Source: Actinoallomurus sp050942425
Lineage (GTDB): Bacteria > Actinomycetota > Actinomycetes > Streptosporangiales > Streptosporangiaceae
NCBI RefSeq assembly: GCF_050942425.1
Contig: NZ_CP192063.1
Span: 10,540,001-10,604,000, forward strand
Direction: 5' to 3'
Length of the DNA: 64,000 nucleotides
Shown: in pieces, positions 7,906-17,122 of the stretch
How positions within the stretch are numbered: the first letter of the stretch is position 1
Layout of the letters: each line of letters starts with the position of its first letter
Made by a program: the position numbers and the translations under genes
Notes under the pieces: model-generated
Databases searched by the model: none
What the model was told of the DNA's origin: nothing
Seen by the model: the letters and a program-made list of their open reading frames with translations, nothing else

Positions 7906-9134
7906 GTGCGTTCCACGGTGATCGCGCGTGCGGGATCGACCGTGCCGATGTCATCGCCGATCGTCTTGTCGGGAACACGGCCGCGCAGCTGCGGGAGGAT
8001 CGCCTCGGCGTCGGTGTACGACCCGTGCCGGGAGCCGCGCAGCGTCAGATCCGCGCGCCAGCCCCGGCCGTGCGCCCAGAACGACCTCCACGACGACTCC
8101 CTCCGGTGGTCGCTGCCGCCCGGTCCGGCGCTGCCCATGAGCAGGAACGGCCGGTCGAGGCCGTGCTCGGCGACCGGCGACAGCTCCAGGTGGGCCGGGT
8201 CCTCCCCGAACCCGAGCGTGCCGTCCAGGTCGACGCCCGCCTTGATCCGCGCGTCCTCGTACATGGCCTGCGCCGCGGTGAAGCCCCCGCCCGAGGCGCC
8301 GAGCATGCCGATCCGCCGCAGGTCCAGCGCCGCCGCGAGGTCCCGGGGAGGCCGACGGTGATCGGCGTCCGGATCGCTCCCCGCGTGGAACGCCGCCAGC
8401 GCGTCGAGTACGAACCGGGTGTCGCCGACCCGCGCGGCGACGACCTGCTTCTGAAGCTGAACCAGCGTGCCGTCGCGCTGCGCCTCGGCGAGTCGCTCCG
8501 GCAGCACCGTACGGGCGATCCGGTGCCCCGGGAACTCCACCGCCGACGCCTCGTAGGTGTGGTCGATGGCGACGACGACATACCCGGCCGAGGCGAGCTG
8601 CTCGACCAGCGCGGTGTTCCAGGTGCGCGGGTCCGCGACGCCGGGCGAGTACAGCACGACCGGGCGCGGCCCCCGTACGGCCGGGGCGTCCAGGTGCGCA
8701 TGGGTACGCGTCGCCGCCCAGTCCACCGTGCCCGGCTCGACGCCATAGTTCGAGGGACCCGCGAACGCGTCGAACCCCCGCGCCTCTCCGGACGCCATCT
8801 GCGGCGCGACGGGACGGCCGGTGACCCGTGAAGCGGGATAGAAGACACTGACCATCAGCTCGCGACGCTCGGCCGGCCGCCACGGGTCAGGCCGTGACCG
8901 GTCGACGAGATGCAGAGACGTCGCGCCCACCGCGTACGGCCCGTTGGGCGCGGGCAGCCGTACCTTCACCGCACTCGCCCGCGTCGCCCGTCCTGGAGCC
9001 GCCACGGACCGGGGTCCGGCGGCCGACTTCCCGTGCCCGGCCGACAGAAACCTGGTCCCGGCCGTCGGCGTCGCGTGGACGGGGACAGCCGACAGCAACG
9101 CGACCACGGCCCCCACCGAGATCATCTTTCGCAT
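7806..9134 (-). CDS. Secreted PAF-acetylhydrolase-like esterase/lipase
   Basis: 442 residues from ATG 9134, where the sequence begins as a signal peptide (MRKMISVGAVVALLSAVPVH). The frame extends to 9176, but that part lacks signal character. The alpha/beta-hydrolase nucleophile is in GASGGGFT, a conserved AIDHTYEAS strand precedes it, and the terminal His is in SRHGSYTD. This combination fits the platelet-activating-factor acetylhydrolase isoform II family, which hydrolyses short-chain ester bonds outside the cell. The 3' end overlaps the convergent MFS gene. Confidence 0.85.
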   Translation of the reverse strand: MRKMISVGAVVALLSAVPVHATPTAGTRFLSAGHGKSAAGPRSVAAPGRATRASAVKVRLPAPNGPYAVGATSLHLVDRSRPDPWRPAERRELMVSVFYPASRVTGRPVAPQMASGEARGFDAFAGPSNYGVEPGTVDWAATRTHAHLDAPAVRGPRPVVLYSPGVADPRTWNTALVEQLASAGYVVVAIDHTYEASAVEFPGHRIARTVLPERLAEAQRDGTLVQLQKQVVAARVGDTRFVLDALAAFHAGSDPDADHRRPPRDLAAALDLRRIGMLGASGGGFTAAQAMYEDARIKAGVDLDGTLGFGEDPAHLELSPVAEHGLDRPFLLMGSAGPGGSDHRRESSWRSFWAHGRGWRADLTLRGSRHGSYTDAEAILPQLRGRVPDKTIGDDIGTVDPARAITVERTYVSSFFDRWLRRKDDGLLNDPSPRYPEIEFIH

Positions 9135-9691
9135 GCCACCGACTATGGACGGCGGGACCGCACATAGGCGTCCCACTCAGGAACCACCCTCGTCGTACTT
9201 CTGAGGTATCCCCCGCGCCGTTGCCGTCAGGCTCCAGGCTCTTCCGCCAGGTCGGCAGCGTGATCGACGCCACGACGCGGCAACGGCACACAGGGCACCC
9301 GCTACTCGATGATTCATTGCAGAGGCGTGGGTTGTGCGATAGCGCACGGTTGCGGTCCGGCCCCGCGGCACGTCATCGCCGGACCCGGGCACCTCGCGTC
9401 AGGACCGTTTACTGAAACTGAACATCGTTGCGTCTCACTAAAACACTCCCGACAACACACCCTCGGCCCGCCCGAACGATTCGCCCGAATCGCCGACATC
9501 CGGCGCGACGGCAGTACTCGCTACCTCGAGCACGGCGAGGCCGTCGCCCACGGGCTGTGAGGCGGGGTGGGTCGGCCATCGTGCGGTGCTTCGATCACTT
9601 GGGTCGATCGAAGGCCACCACACGATGACCGACTCGTGCGTGAAGTCGCGCATTGAGCGCGCCCGCCGGATGCGCGGCGGAAAGGTACCGG
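9135..9691. other. Intergenic stretch without a supported gene
   Basis: 557 bp between the esterase start and the LLM pseudogene. A plus-strand frame ending at 9560 closes with a plausible-looking peptide (PERFARIADIRRDG) but has no convincing start or recognised family, so it may be a gene remnant. A more AT-rich segment lies at 9408-9460. I see no clear promoter, RNA gene or mobile element. Confidence 0.5.
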
Positions 9692-10421
9692 TCAGCCGAT
9701 GAGGTCGGCGAGGCGGTCGGCCTGGTCGGGGTCTCGGCCGTGGCAGTAGAGCATGACCTCGTCCGCGCCCAGGTCGGCGAACCGGGCGATCGCGTCGCGG
9801 ATCTGGTCGGCGGTGGTGAGCATGCCGTCGACCATGTGTTCGGCGCGGCCGGTGAACGCGTAGTAGGCGCCGATGGACGCTCGGGCGTCCTCGATCGCCG
9901 AGGGCGGGCCGAGGGCGGGCCGAGGGCGACGTTGACCTGGGTGACGATGCGCGGTGAGCCGTCGCGGCCGTGGTCCGTCCACGCCCTCCGTACGGTGTCG
10001 ATGAGGCTACCGGCCCGGGACGGCGGGGCGGCGGCCAGGAAGCCGTCTCCCCAGCGGGCGACGCGTTCGAGGGCGGCCGGTTGGAAGCCGCCGAACAGCA
10101 CCTGCGGGCCGCCGGGACGGGCGGGCGCGGGTCCGATCGGGCCGGCCTCGTCGCCGTACGGTTCGCCAGCCCACAGGCGGCGCATGACGGCCATCTGCTC
10201 GTCGAGCCGTCGGCCGCGGGTGCGCAGGTCGGTGCCGGAGTCTGTACCCGGACGCGAGTGGTCGCGCCGGCGATCACGCCCAGGGTGACGAGCGGTTCGG
10301 GGTTGTCGTAGACGAGCCGGTCGAGGAGGCCGAGGGTGGTGAAGGGGCCGGCGTCGGCGCGCCGTGCCCAGTCGAGCAGGGCTGCGGGGTCGGTGATGGG
10401 CAGGCCAAGGCCGATGTCCAT
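9692..10421 (-). pseudogene. LLM-class flavin-dependent oxidoreductase, broken
   Basis: The start (ATG 10421, GGAGAG upstream) gives the normal N-terminus MDIGLGLPITDPAALLDWAR of an F420- or FMN-dependent luciferase-like monooxygenase. After VRVQT near 10235 the homology jumps to TRGRRLDEQMAVMRRLW in another frame, losing roughly 40 residues that normally hold the barrel core. At 9903-9928 an 11-bp unit (GCCCTCGGCCC on the minus strand) is duplicated and shifts the frame again; removing one copy restores VNVALGPPSAIED and reading continues to the stop at 9692. Two independent lesions mean no functional enzyme. Confidence 0.85.
9903..9933. repeat. 11-bp tandem duplication causing a frameshift
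   Basis: The minus strand reads GCCCTCGGCCC twice followed by GCCCTCGGC. One copy too many moves the LLM gene out of frame. Slipped-strand replication is the likely cause. Confidence 0.85.
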
Positions 10422-10725
10422 GAATATCTCTCCGTGCAGGGACGAACTACCTGTGCCGCCCCTCCATCACCTCGTAGACCCGAGGCGGGACTCCCGTCTC
10501 TGTGGTGACCTGCGGTTCAGCGTGGCGGCTGACGCGGCGGAGAAGAACAAGACTGTTTCTCGGGGATCGCGCGAGGCACGCTGGGGCTCAGGTCGACGAA
10601 CCCCCGGCAACGTACGGGGCGAGGCCGTCGCATGGGAACAAAAAAAGAACTACCCTGGTTGTCGAATTGTCTTCAATCCGGCGACCATACTAGTTCTCAA
10701 TTTATTTTATCAAAGAGAGGCGCAA
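10422..10725 (+). promoter_or_regulatory. Upstream region of the helicase gene
   Basis: 304 bp between the divergent LLM pseudogene and the helicase start. The last 90 bp (10640-10720) are strikingly AT-rich for this genome, with an A7 run near 10640 and TTTATTTTAT at 10701. Several TTGTC-like boxes (10659, 10667) occur, but no -35/-10 pair with standard spacing stands out. I looked for the 19-bp rifamycin-associated palindrome known before some helicase genes of this family and did not find it. Confidence 0.45.
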
Positions 10726-13170
10726 TTGTCCAACGGCGAGCTCGAGCGTGAACAGGAATACGTCGCGATGCTTTATCGGCGGGTCGACGACCTGCGGGAA
10801 CAGGCGTCGGAGCGGCTGGCCGGGGTCCTGCGGGAGAACGGCGGGACCCGGCAGGCGCGCGTCGAGCGGGAGGCCGCGGTCGGCCGGTACGCCGACCGGG
10901 TGGCGAGGTTCGACGCGGCCGAGAGCGGCCTGTGCTTCGGCCGGCTCGATCTGCGCGACGGCGGGCGGCACTACATCGGGCGGATCGGCGTCTTCGACGA
11001 CTCCGACGACGGCGACCCGCTGCTGATCGACTGGCGGGCCCCGGCCGCGCGCCCGTTCTACGTGGCCACGGCCGCCGCTCCGGAGGGCGTACGGCGCCGC
11101 CGCCACATCACCACGCGCGACCGCAGGATCGTGAGCCTGGACGATGAGGTTCTGGACAGCGCGGTCCTGAGCGACGACGGCGGTGAGGAGGCGCTGATCG
11201 GCGAGGCGGCGCTGCTCGCTGCGGTCAACGCCGGGCGTACGGGCCGGATGCGGGACATCGTCGAGACCCTCCAGGCCGAGCAGGACGAGATCATCCGCTC
11301 CGACCACCGGGGGCTGCTGGTGGTGCAGGGCGGGCCCGGCACCGGAAAGACCGCCGTCGCGCTGCACCGCGCGGCGTACCTCCTGTACACCCACCGGCAC
11401 CTGGCGGAGCGCGGTGTCCTGGTGGTGGGCCCGAACGCCACCTTCCTGCGGTACATCGGCCAGGTGCTGCCGGGCCTGGGCGAGACCAGCGTGCTGCTGT
11501 CGACGGTCGGCGGGCTGTTCCCGGGCGTCACGACGCGACGCGCCGAGCCGTCGGCGACCGCGGAGATCAAGGGCAGGGCGGTGATGGCCGGCGTCGTGGC
11601 CGCAGCCGTACGGGACCGGCAGGCCGCGCCCGGCGGTCCGGTCGAGATCCCGTACGGCGACGAGACGCTGCGGCTGGAGGAAGAGGACTACCGGCGCGCC
11701 GCGGAAACAGCGCTGAGCGGGCCGGTTCTGCACAACCAGGCACGACGGATCTTCGTCCGCGAGATCCTCGACGTGCTCACCCGGCAGATCGCCGAGCGGC
11801 TGGAGGCCGTCGTCCTCGACGACAGCGGGGAGCCGCTCGACGGCGATGGGCGGGGCGGGCTCGGCGAAGCGGACGTGAAGGCCCTGCTCGCCGCCGGTTA
11901 CCCCGAGGAACTGCTGCGCGCCGATCCCTTCGGCGACGCCGGAGAGGCACGGTCGCTGCTCGACGAGGCCGACCTGGCCGAGCTGCGCCGGGAGCTCGCC
12001 GCCAGTCCGGGCGTACGGGCCGCCCTCCACGAGTTGTGGCCGACCTTGACGCCGCAGCGGCTGCTGGAGGACCTGTTCGCCGACCCGCGGCGGCTCGCCT
12101 CGGCCGCGCGCGAGCTCACCGAGGCGGAGCGCGGGCTGCTGCTGCGCACGCCCGGCGGCGGCTGGAGCCCGGCGGACGTACCGCTGCTGGACGAGGCGGC
12201 CGAACTGCTGGGCGAGGACGACCGAGAGGCCACCGCGCAGTCGGCCGCCCGGGCGCGGGCGGCGGCCGAGCGCCGCGAGGAGATCGCCTACGCGCAGGGC
12301 GTGCTGGACATCTCGGTCGGTTCCCGGTCCAGCGACCTGGAGGAAGGCGAGGAATCCGAGATCCTCACCGCCGCCGACCTGCTGGGCGCGAAGGAGCTGG
12401 CCGAACGGCAGGAGGTCGTGACCCACCGCACCGTGGCCGAGCGGGCCGCCGCCGACCGTACCTGGGCGTTCGGGCACGTGATCGTGGATGAAGCGCAGGA
12501 GCTGTCGGAGATGGCCTGGCGCCTGCTCATGCGACGCTGCCCGACCCGCTCGATGACGATCGTGGGCGACGTGGCCCAGACCGGCGACGCGGCCGGCACA
12601 TCCTCGTGGAGCCGGGTGCTCCAGCCCCTCGTCGGCGACCGGTGGCGCCTGGCGCAGCTGACCGTCAACTACCGCACCCCGACCGAGATCATGGCCGCCG
12701 CGACCGACCTGCTCGCCGCCCTCGACCCCGCCCTGGACCCGCCACGCTCGGTACGGGAGACGGGCGTGCCGCCCTGGCGCCTCACGACCACCCCGGCCGA
12801 CCTTCCGTGTGCCCTGGCCGAGCACACCGCGCGGGAGGCGGCTTCCCTGGCCGAGGGCCGGCTGGCCGTGATCGTCCCGGACGCCCGCCTCACGGAACTG
12901 GCCGCCGCCGTCGCCACCGCCGTCCCCGACGTGGCCTACGGCACCGACCCCGACCTGGAGCACCAGGTCGTGGTGCTGACCGTCCGCCAGGCCAAGGGGC
13001 TGGAGTTCGACTCGGTCCTCATCGCCGACCCCGCGGCCGTCCTCGCCGCCTCCCCACGCGGCCGGAACGACCTGTACGTCGCCCTCACCCGCGCCACCCA
13101 GCGCCTCGGCATCCTGCACCCGGGCCCGCCGCCCGCCGAGCTCGCCGGAATCCCGGCGTACGGGCCCTGA
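10726..13170 (+). CDS. HelD-like UvrD/Rep superfamily helicase
   Basis: 814 residues from TTG 10726, chosen because AGAGAGG ends five bases before it and the family-like coiled N-terminus (ELEREQEYVAMLYRRVDDL) begins there. The open frame further upstream has no similarity. Walker A GGPGTGKT is at about residue 202, Walker B VIVDEAQE at about 586, and a C-terminal RQAKGLEFDSV motif VI-like segment follows. HelD proteins bind RNA polymerase, insert arms into its channels and release stalled complexes; relatives in actinomycetes can give rifamycin tolerance. Acting on RNA polymerase rather than DNA repair is inferred from family resemblance. Confidence 0.88.
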   Translation: MSNGELEREQEYVAMLYRRVDDLREQASERLAGVLRENGGTRQARVEREAAVGRYADRVARFDAAESGLCFGRLDLRDGGRHYIGRIGVFDDSDDGDPLLIDWRAPAARPFYVATAAAPEGVRRRRHITTRDRRIVSLDDEVLDSAVLSDDGGEEALIGEAALLAAVNAGRTGRMRDIVETLQAEQDEIIRSDHRGLLVVQGGPGTGKTAVALHRAAYLLYTHRHLAERGVLVVGPNATFLRYIGQVLPGLGETSVLLSTVGGLFPGVTTRRAEPSATAEIKGRAVMAGVVAAAVRDRQAAPGGPVEIPYGDETLRLEEEDYRRAAETALSGPVLHNQARRIFVREILDVLTRQIAERLEAVVLDDSGEPLDGDGRGGLGEADVKALLAAGYPEELLRADPFGDAGEARSLLDEADLAELRRELAASPGVRAALHELWPTLTPQRLLEDLFADPRRLASAARELTEAERGLLLRTPGGGWSPADVPLLDEAAELLGEDDREATAQSAARARAAAERREEIAYAQGVLDISVGSRSSDLEEGEESEILTAADLLGAKELAERQEVVTHRTVAERAAADRTWAFGHVIVDEAQELSEMAWRLLMRRCPTRSMTIVGDVAQTGDAAGTSSWSRVLQPLVGDRWRLAQLTVNYRTPTEIMAAATDLLAALDPALDPPRSVRETGVPPWRLTTTPADLPCALAEHTAREAASLAEGRLAVIVPDARLTELAAAVATAVPDVAYGTDPDLEHQVVVLTVRQAKGLEFDSVLIADPAAVLAASPRGRNDLYVALTRATQRLGILHPGPPPAELAGIPAYGP

Positions 13171-13471
13171 GCCGACCGGTCATGGGAAAGGACGCCTCAC
13201 CTCGCCCCGAGCGCCTCGGCGATCGCGTTTCGGACCGCCTCATCGGTGGGCGTGGGGCGTCCGGCGGCGGCCCCTGCCGGCAGTTCATCTCACTCGCAGA
13301 TCGCCGTCAACGATAACGATCATGACAGATTCCGCCACAGCGGCTATCGAATATAAGCGCGCGATCCAGAACTAATGAGCGCATCGGAAGGCCCGAACGG
13401 CCGCGAGATGACCGGCTTTGCCTGATATGGTCAAGCGCTTCATCAGCGCGACAGGGGCTAGGTGAGTCGTC
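13171..13471. other. Intergenic region with a possible gene remnant
   Basis: 301 bp. On the minus strand about 30 codons ending at TGA 13197-13199 read like a real protein C-terminus (RPTPTDEAVRNAIAEALGAR), but an in-frame stop lies just upstream near 13290 and there is no start, so this would be a degraded relic. The segment 13300-13440 upstream of the methyltransferase is less GC-rich and probably carries its promoter; no box is clear. Confidence 0.35.
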
Positions 13472-14281
13472 ATGACCAGCGACAGCTTTGCGGCCGCGGC
13501 GGAGCGGATCGATACCAGCCGACCGCACTCGGCGCGTGTCTGGGATTATTGGCTCGGCGGCAAAGATAATTACGAAGCGGATCGCGCCCTCGGCGACCAG
13601 ATCGCCCAGACGTTTCCGCACGTCGTAACGACAACGCGCGCGGACCGCGAATTCATGCACCGGAGCGTGGCATTCCTGGCGGAGACAGCCGGAATTCGCC
13701 AGTTCCTCGACATCGGGACCGGCCTCCCCACCGCGCCGAACACCCATCAGGTCGCCCAGAGCATCGCCCCGGACACCCGTGTCGTCTACGTCGACAACGA
13801 CCCGGTCGTGCTCGTCCACGCCCGGGCGCTGCTCGCCTCGAATCCGGATGGCGCCTGCGCCTACCTGGACGCGGACCTGCGTGAGCCCGGCCGGATCCTC
13901 TCCGAGGCGGCGAACACACTGGACTTCAGCCGTCCGGTGGCGATCCTGCTGATGAGCCTCCTGCATTTCATCAACGACCACAGCGACGCCGCCTTCATCG
14001 TGTCGAGGCTGCTGGACGCAGTGCCGTCCGGCAGCTATCTGGCCCTGACGCACGCGACGGACGAGATCGGCGGCCCTGCCGTCAAGAAGGCGTACGAGAT
14101 GTGGAACGCCAACGCCGCGCAGCGGGCCCGCCCGCGCACTCAGGCGGAGGTCACCGCCCTGTTCGACGGCCTGGAGATCGTCGAGCCCGGGATCGTGTCG
14201 CCACCGAGCTGGCGGCCGCCGGAGGGCGCCGTCGGGCCGTGGAAGGTGCCGCTGTGGGCCGGGGTGGCGCGGAAGCCCTAG
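13472..14281 (+). CDS. SAM-dependent methyltransferase, DUF574 family
   Basis: 269 residues. The N-terminal signature RPHSARVWDYWLGGKDNY is diagnostic of the DUF574 group that is greatly expanded in actinomycetes. The Rossmann SAM-binding site follows in FLDIGTGLPTAPN and VVYVDNDPVVLVHA. TAGGTGAG precedes the ATG. Such proteins often occur in regulatory or secondary-metabolite settings, but few have known substrates. Nothing nearby identifies one here. Confidence 0.93.
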   Translation: MTSDSFAAAAERIDTSRPHSARVWDYWLGGKDNYEADRALGDQIAQTFPHVVTTTRADREFMHRSVAFLAETAGIRQFLDIGTGLPTAPNTHQVAQSIAPDTRVVYVDNDPVVLVHARALLASNPDGACAYLDADLREPGRILSEAANTLDFSRPVAILLMSLLHFINDHSDAAFIVSRLLDAVPSGSYLALTHATDEIGGPAVKKAYEMWNANAAQRARPRTQAEVTALFDGLEIVEPGIVSPPSWRPPEGAVGPWKVPLWAGVARKP

Positions 14282-14359
14282 CCCGCCGGGCCTGGACGAG
14301 CCCCTCCGGCTACCGCGTGCCGGCGACGCCGATCAGGGTGCCCTCGGGACGCGTTCCCG

Positions 14360-15253
14360 TCAGGCGGCCTGTACCGCGGGCTTGAGGGTGTCCTCGCACC
14401 ACTGCCGGAACGTCGTGGGCGTGTCGATCGCGTGCTGCGGCGTACGGGCGATCCCCTTGTCCAGGCCGTTCTCCTTGGCGGTCGCCATGTCCAGCATGGC
14501 CTGGGTCATGCCTTCCGACGCGCCGGACCCGATGAGCCGATCCCTGAGCGCGTGGCCGGGCATCTGCTGGTACTTCACCGGGGTTCCGAGCACCTCGGAG
14601 ATGACGGCGGCCATGTCGTTGCCGGACAGGTCCTCGGGGCCGAGCACCGGGACTTCGTCCCGACCGGTCCATGTGGCGTCGAGCAGCAGGCGGGCGGCGA
14701 CGGTGGCAATGTCGCGGGTGGCGACGGTGGGCAGCCTGAGATCGGGGGAAATGACGTCGAAGTACATGCCCTGCTCTTTGATCACCCGGACTTGCCGGAG
14801 CACGTTGTCCATGAACGTGGGCGCGGCCAGCGCGCGGAACGCCACGCCGGTGTCGGCGATCAGGTCGTCCATGGCCAACGACGCGGTGACGTGCCCGGCC
14901 CGGCCGGCGTACGGGGTATCGCGGCCCAGGGCGCTGACGTCCACGACGCGCTTGACGCCGTGGGCGCGCATCGCCTCGGCCGCGGGGCGCGTGAAGCCGA
15001 CGTAGGCCTCGTCGGCACTGGCCGCCCGACGGTCGGTCGGCAACAGCCAGAACACGGCGTCGGCGCCGTCGAAGGCGCGTATGACGACCCGTGGATCTCC
15101 GTGCGAGCCTTGGATGACCTCGACCCGGTCACGGACGTCGGTGGACAGCTTGGCCGGGTCACGCACGATGACGCGGACCGGCTGGTCGCCGGCGAGGACC
15201 TTGTCGAGAACCTGGTGTCCGATGTTTCCGGTAGGGGCGGTGATGACGATCAT
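14360..15253 (-). CDS. NmrA-like NAD(P)-binding protein
   Basis: 297 residues from ATG 15253, which has GGAGAG five bases upstream and starts exactly at the Rossmann strand (MIVITAPTGNIGHQVLDKVL, G-x-x-G-x-x-G type). An atypical short-chain dehydrogenase/NmrA fold lacking an obvious YxxxK catalytic pair. Members act as redox sensors or as quinone or isoflavone-type reductases. It is divergent from a TetR gene, with a perfect operator between, so it is likely repressed and induced by a ligand it may transform. Confidence 0.88.
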   Translation of the reverse strand: MIVITAPTGNIGHQVLDKVLAGDQPVRVIVRDPAKLSTDVRDRVEVIQGSHGDPRVVIRAFDGADAVFWLLPTDRRAASADEAYVGFTRPAAEAMRAHGVKRVVDVSALGRDTPYAGRAGHVTASLAMDDLIADTGVAFRALAAPTFMDNVLRQVRVIKEQGMYFDVISPDLRLPTVATRDIATVAARLLLDATWTGRDEVPVLGPEDLSGNDMAAVISEVLGTPVKYQQMPGHALRDRLIGSGASEGMTQAMLDMATAKENGLDKGIARTPQHAIDTPTTFRQWCEDTLKPAVQAA

Positions 15254-15291
15254 GAGCACTCTCCAAGCGCGTGGGTCGGGGATCATCACAC

Positions 15292-15318
15292 AAGTAAACT
15301 CTACCGTACCGTTTACTT
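15292..15318. promoter_or_regulatory. TetR operator between NmrA-like and TetR genes
   Basis: Perfect inverted repeat AAGTAAAC, 11-bp spacer, GTTTACTT. It sits 38 bp from the NmrA-like start and 16 bp from the TetR start, in the only gap between the divergent genes. Size and position fit a TetR dimer site that closes both promoters. Binding is inferred. Confidence 0.8.
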
Positions 15319-15334
15319 TTGGAGTTGCAAGCCG

Positions 15335-15979
15335 ATGAGGCAGGACGGCGAACCGCGGCGGCGCGGTGAACAGCGGCGAGGCGAGCAGCTACGCCGCCAC
15401 ATCCTGTTGGTGGCCAAGGACGTGTTCCTCGAGACGGGCTACGAACGGGCGTCGATGGACACCGTCGCGGCACGCGCCGGGACGTCCAAGCGGTCGCTGT
15501 ACGCCCACTTCGAGAGCAAGGACAAGCTGTTCCTGGCCGTCCTGGACCTCGTCCGCGAGCTGTACCTGGGCAGACTGAAGACCCCTGACGCGTACGCCGA
15601 GGACCCCGCGGAGGCGGTGACGCTGTTCTGCGGGCGGTTCCTGCAGCTGATGACGTGGGAGCCCCAGGTACGGACCTGCCGGCTGAGCATCGCCGAAGCC
15701 GAACGGCTGCCCGGCAGCTCGAACGCCTACTTCGACGCCATATTCACCAGCACGTACGAGCGGCTGAGCGTCTACCTCGCCGAGCGGTACGCGATGGACC
15801 ACGCCGACAGCGCGGCACTCGCGGAGGACCTGCTCGGCCGGACCGTGCTGCCGCGACTGTTCCGCATGTTGCTCAACGTCGAGGAGGCGGCCAAGGACAT
15901 GCCCGAGGACACGGCCCTGGCCGAGCACGTCGACCTGAACGCGATCCGCCGGATGGTCTCGACGACCCTGCCCGGCTGA
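15335..15979 (+). CDS. TetR-family transcriptional regulator
   Basis: 214 residues from ATG 15335 with GGAG ten bases upstream. The N-terminal helix-turn-helix is typical: MDTVAARAGTSKRSLYAHFE within residues about 40-60. The C-terminal ligand domain (about 85-210) is helical and resembles the AcrR-like C-terminal group. It probably represses itself and the divergent NmrA-like gene through the inverted repeat at 15292-15318. The ligand is unknown. Confidence 0.92.
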   Translation: MRQDGEPRRRGEQRRGEQLRRHILLVAKDVFLETGYERASMDTVAARAGTSKRSLYAHFESKDKLFLAVLDLVRELYLGRLKTPDAYAEDPAEAVTLFCGRFLQLMTWEPQVRTCRLSIAEAERLPGSSNAYFDAIFTSTYERLSVYLAERYAMDHADSAALAEDLLGRTVLPRLFRMLLNVEEAAKDMPEDTALAEHVDLNAIRRMVSTTLPG

Positions 15980-16142
15980 GCGGCGCCGCGAGAATCGACG
16001 TCGGCTCTGACGTCGAGCACGCAGTAGGTCGCCATGAAAGACGCCTGCAAATCCTGGTCAACTGTTCCGCACAGGCGATGTTCCCCGAGCATCTAATGAG
16101 CCCAAGCATGTTCCCCTATTGTCGGCGAGATTTCGACGGGTC

Positions 16143-16180
16143 CATTTGTCACCGACAGGACAAATGTCCACTTCTATATA
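16143..16180 (+). promoter_or_regulatory. Operator palindrome over a promoter, before the beta-helix gene
   Basis: Perfect inverted repeat CATTTGTC, 8-bp spacer, GACAAATG (16143-16166). Inside it, CCGACA (16152-16157) is 17 bp from TATATA (16175-16180), a good -10. A protein bound to the palindrome would cover the -35. The ATG follows 12 bp after the -10, so the leader is about five bases or the GGGGCGG serves as ribosome site. Confidence 0.6.
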
Positions 16181-16191
16181 GGGGCGGTTCA

Positions 16192-17094
16192 ATGGGCTCT
16201 TTTTCGAGGATCACCGGCGGTATAGGGACCGCTGCGCTCGCGGGGATCGCGCTGGGCACGGCGCCACCGCCGGCCCAGGCGATGCCCGGCCTGGCGAAGG
16301 TCGTGAACGTCCCGTGCGACCCGGACGCGCTCGTCACGGCGATCCGCACGGCCAACGGGATCGGAGTCGCCCAGCTCCTTCTCGCACCGAACTGCGTCTA
16401 CAACTACACGACCGCGAACGCCACCGATGACGCGCTGCCGATCATCACGGGCGACATCACCCTGGTGGGCGGGCCCGGCACGAAGATCAGGCGCGATCCG
16501 GCCGCGCCTGGCGCCTTCCGCATCCTGGAGGTCGCGTCGGGGGCGACGCTTCATGCCCAGGGGATCTTCGTCCTGGGTGGAAGCACGGCGGCCGTCGGCG
16601 GTGGAATCCTCAACGCGGGCACCATCGTCCTGGAGCGCGTCTACCTTGCCGGCAACCGCGCAGGAAACGGCGGCGCGCTCGCCAACAGCCCGAACGCCAA
16701 CGCGAACATCTCCTTCAGCGAGCTCAACGCGAACGAAGCGACCGGCGTCGGTGGCGGCGCGATCCTCAACTTCGGGACACTCACGATGTTCCGGAGCACC
16801 TTGGCCGGAAACAGTGCACCGATCAACGGCGGTGGACTGAACACCCAGCCGAACGGCGTGTCGCACCTCATCCAGAGCACCGTGGACCACAACATCTCCG
16901 GCAGCCTCGGAGGAGGAATCTCCAATTTGGGAACCACCACGCTCGATCACAGCCTGGTCGAACAGAACAAGGGATCCGGCGGCGGCGGAATCGCCACCGC
17001 GAACGCCAATGTCAGCATCGAGAATTCGGTGATCCGGAACAACATGCCCGACAACTGCAGTCCGATCAACACCATTCCCGGCTGCGTCGGCTAG
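16192..17094 (+). CDS. Secreted right-handed beta-helix protein
   Basis: 300 residues. A Sec signal peptide (about 1-30, cut after APPPAQA) is followed by a mature part rich in Asn, Gly and short hydrophobic strands with repeated GGGI/L-N motifs (GGGILNAGTI, GGGAILNFGTL, GGGISNLGTT), a pattern of parallel beta-helix proteins including polymorphic outer-surface proteins and pectate-lyase-like folds. Three Cys pairs flank the helix ends. No catalytic site of a lyase or hydrolase is recognisable, so an adhesin or structural role is as likely as an enzyme. Confidence 0.75.
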   Translation: MGSFSRITGGIGTAALAGIALGTAPPPAQAMPGLAKVVNVPCDPDALVTAIRTANGIGVAQLLLAPNCVYNYTTANATDDALPIITGDITLVGGPGTKIRRDPAAPGAFRILEVASGATLHAQGIFVLGGSTAAVGGGILNAGTIVLERVYLAGNRAGNGGALANSPNANANISFSELNANEATGVGGGAILNFGTLTMFRSTLAGNSAPINGGGLNTQPNGVSHLIQSTVDHNISGSLGGGISNLGTTTLDHSLVEQNKGSGGGGIATANANVSIENSVIRNNMPDNCSPINTIPGCVG

Positions 17095-17122
17095 GGCCGC
17101 CGCCTCCGCATCTCCGCCGAGA

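Noticed and set aside
9309..9560. 83-codon plus-strand frame ending PERFARIADIRRDG...
   Set aside because: The first half has no coding character, the start is unsupported and I recognise no family; a relic is possible but not provable.
10422..10725. Rifamycin-associated element before the HelD-like gene
   Set aside because: I searched for the characteristic 19-bp palindrome (GGGGCTT-type arms) and found only CTGGGGCTCAGG and AACCCCCGG, which do not pair in register.
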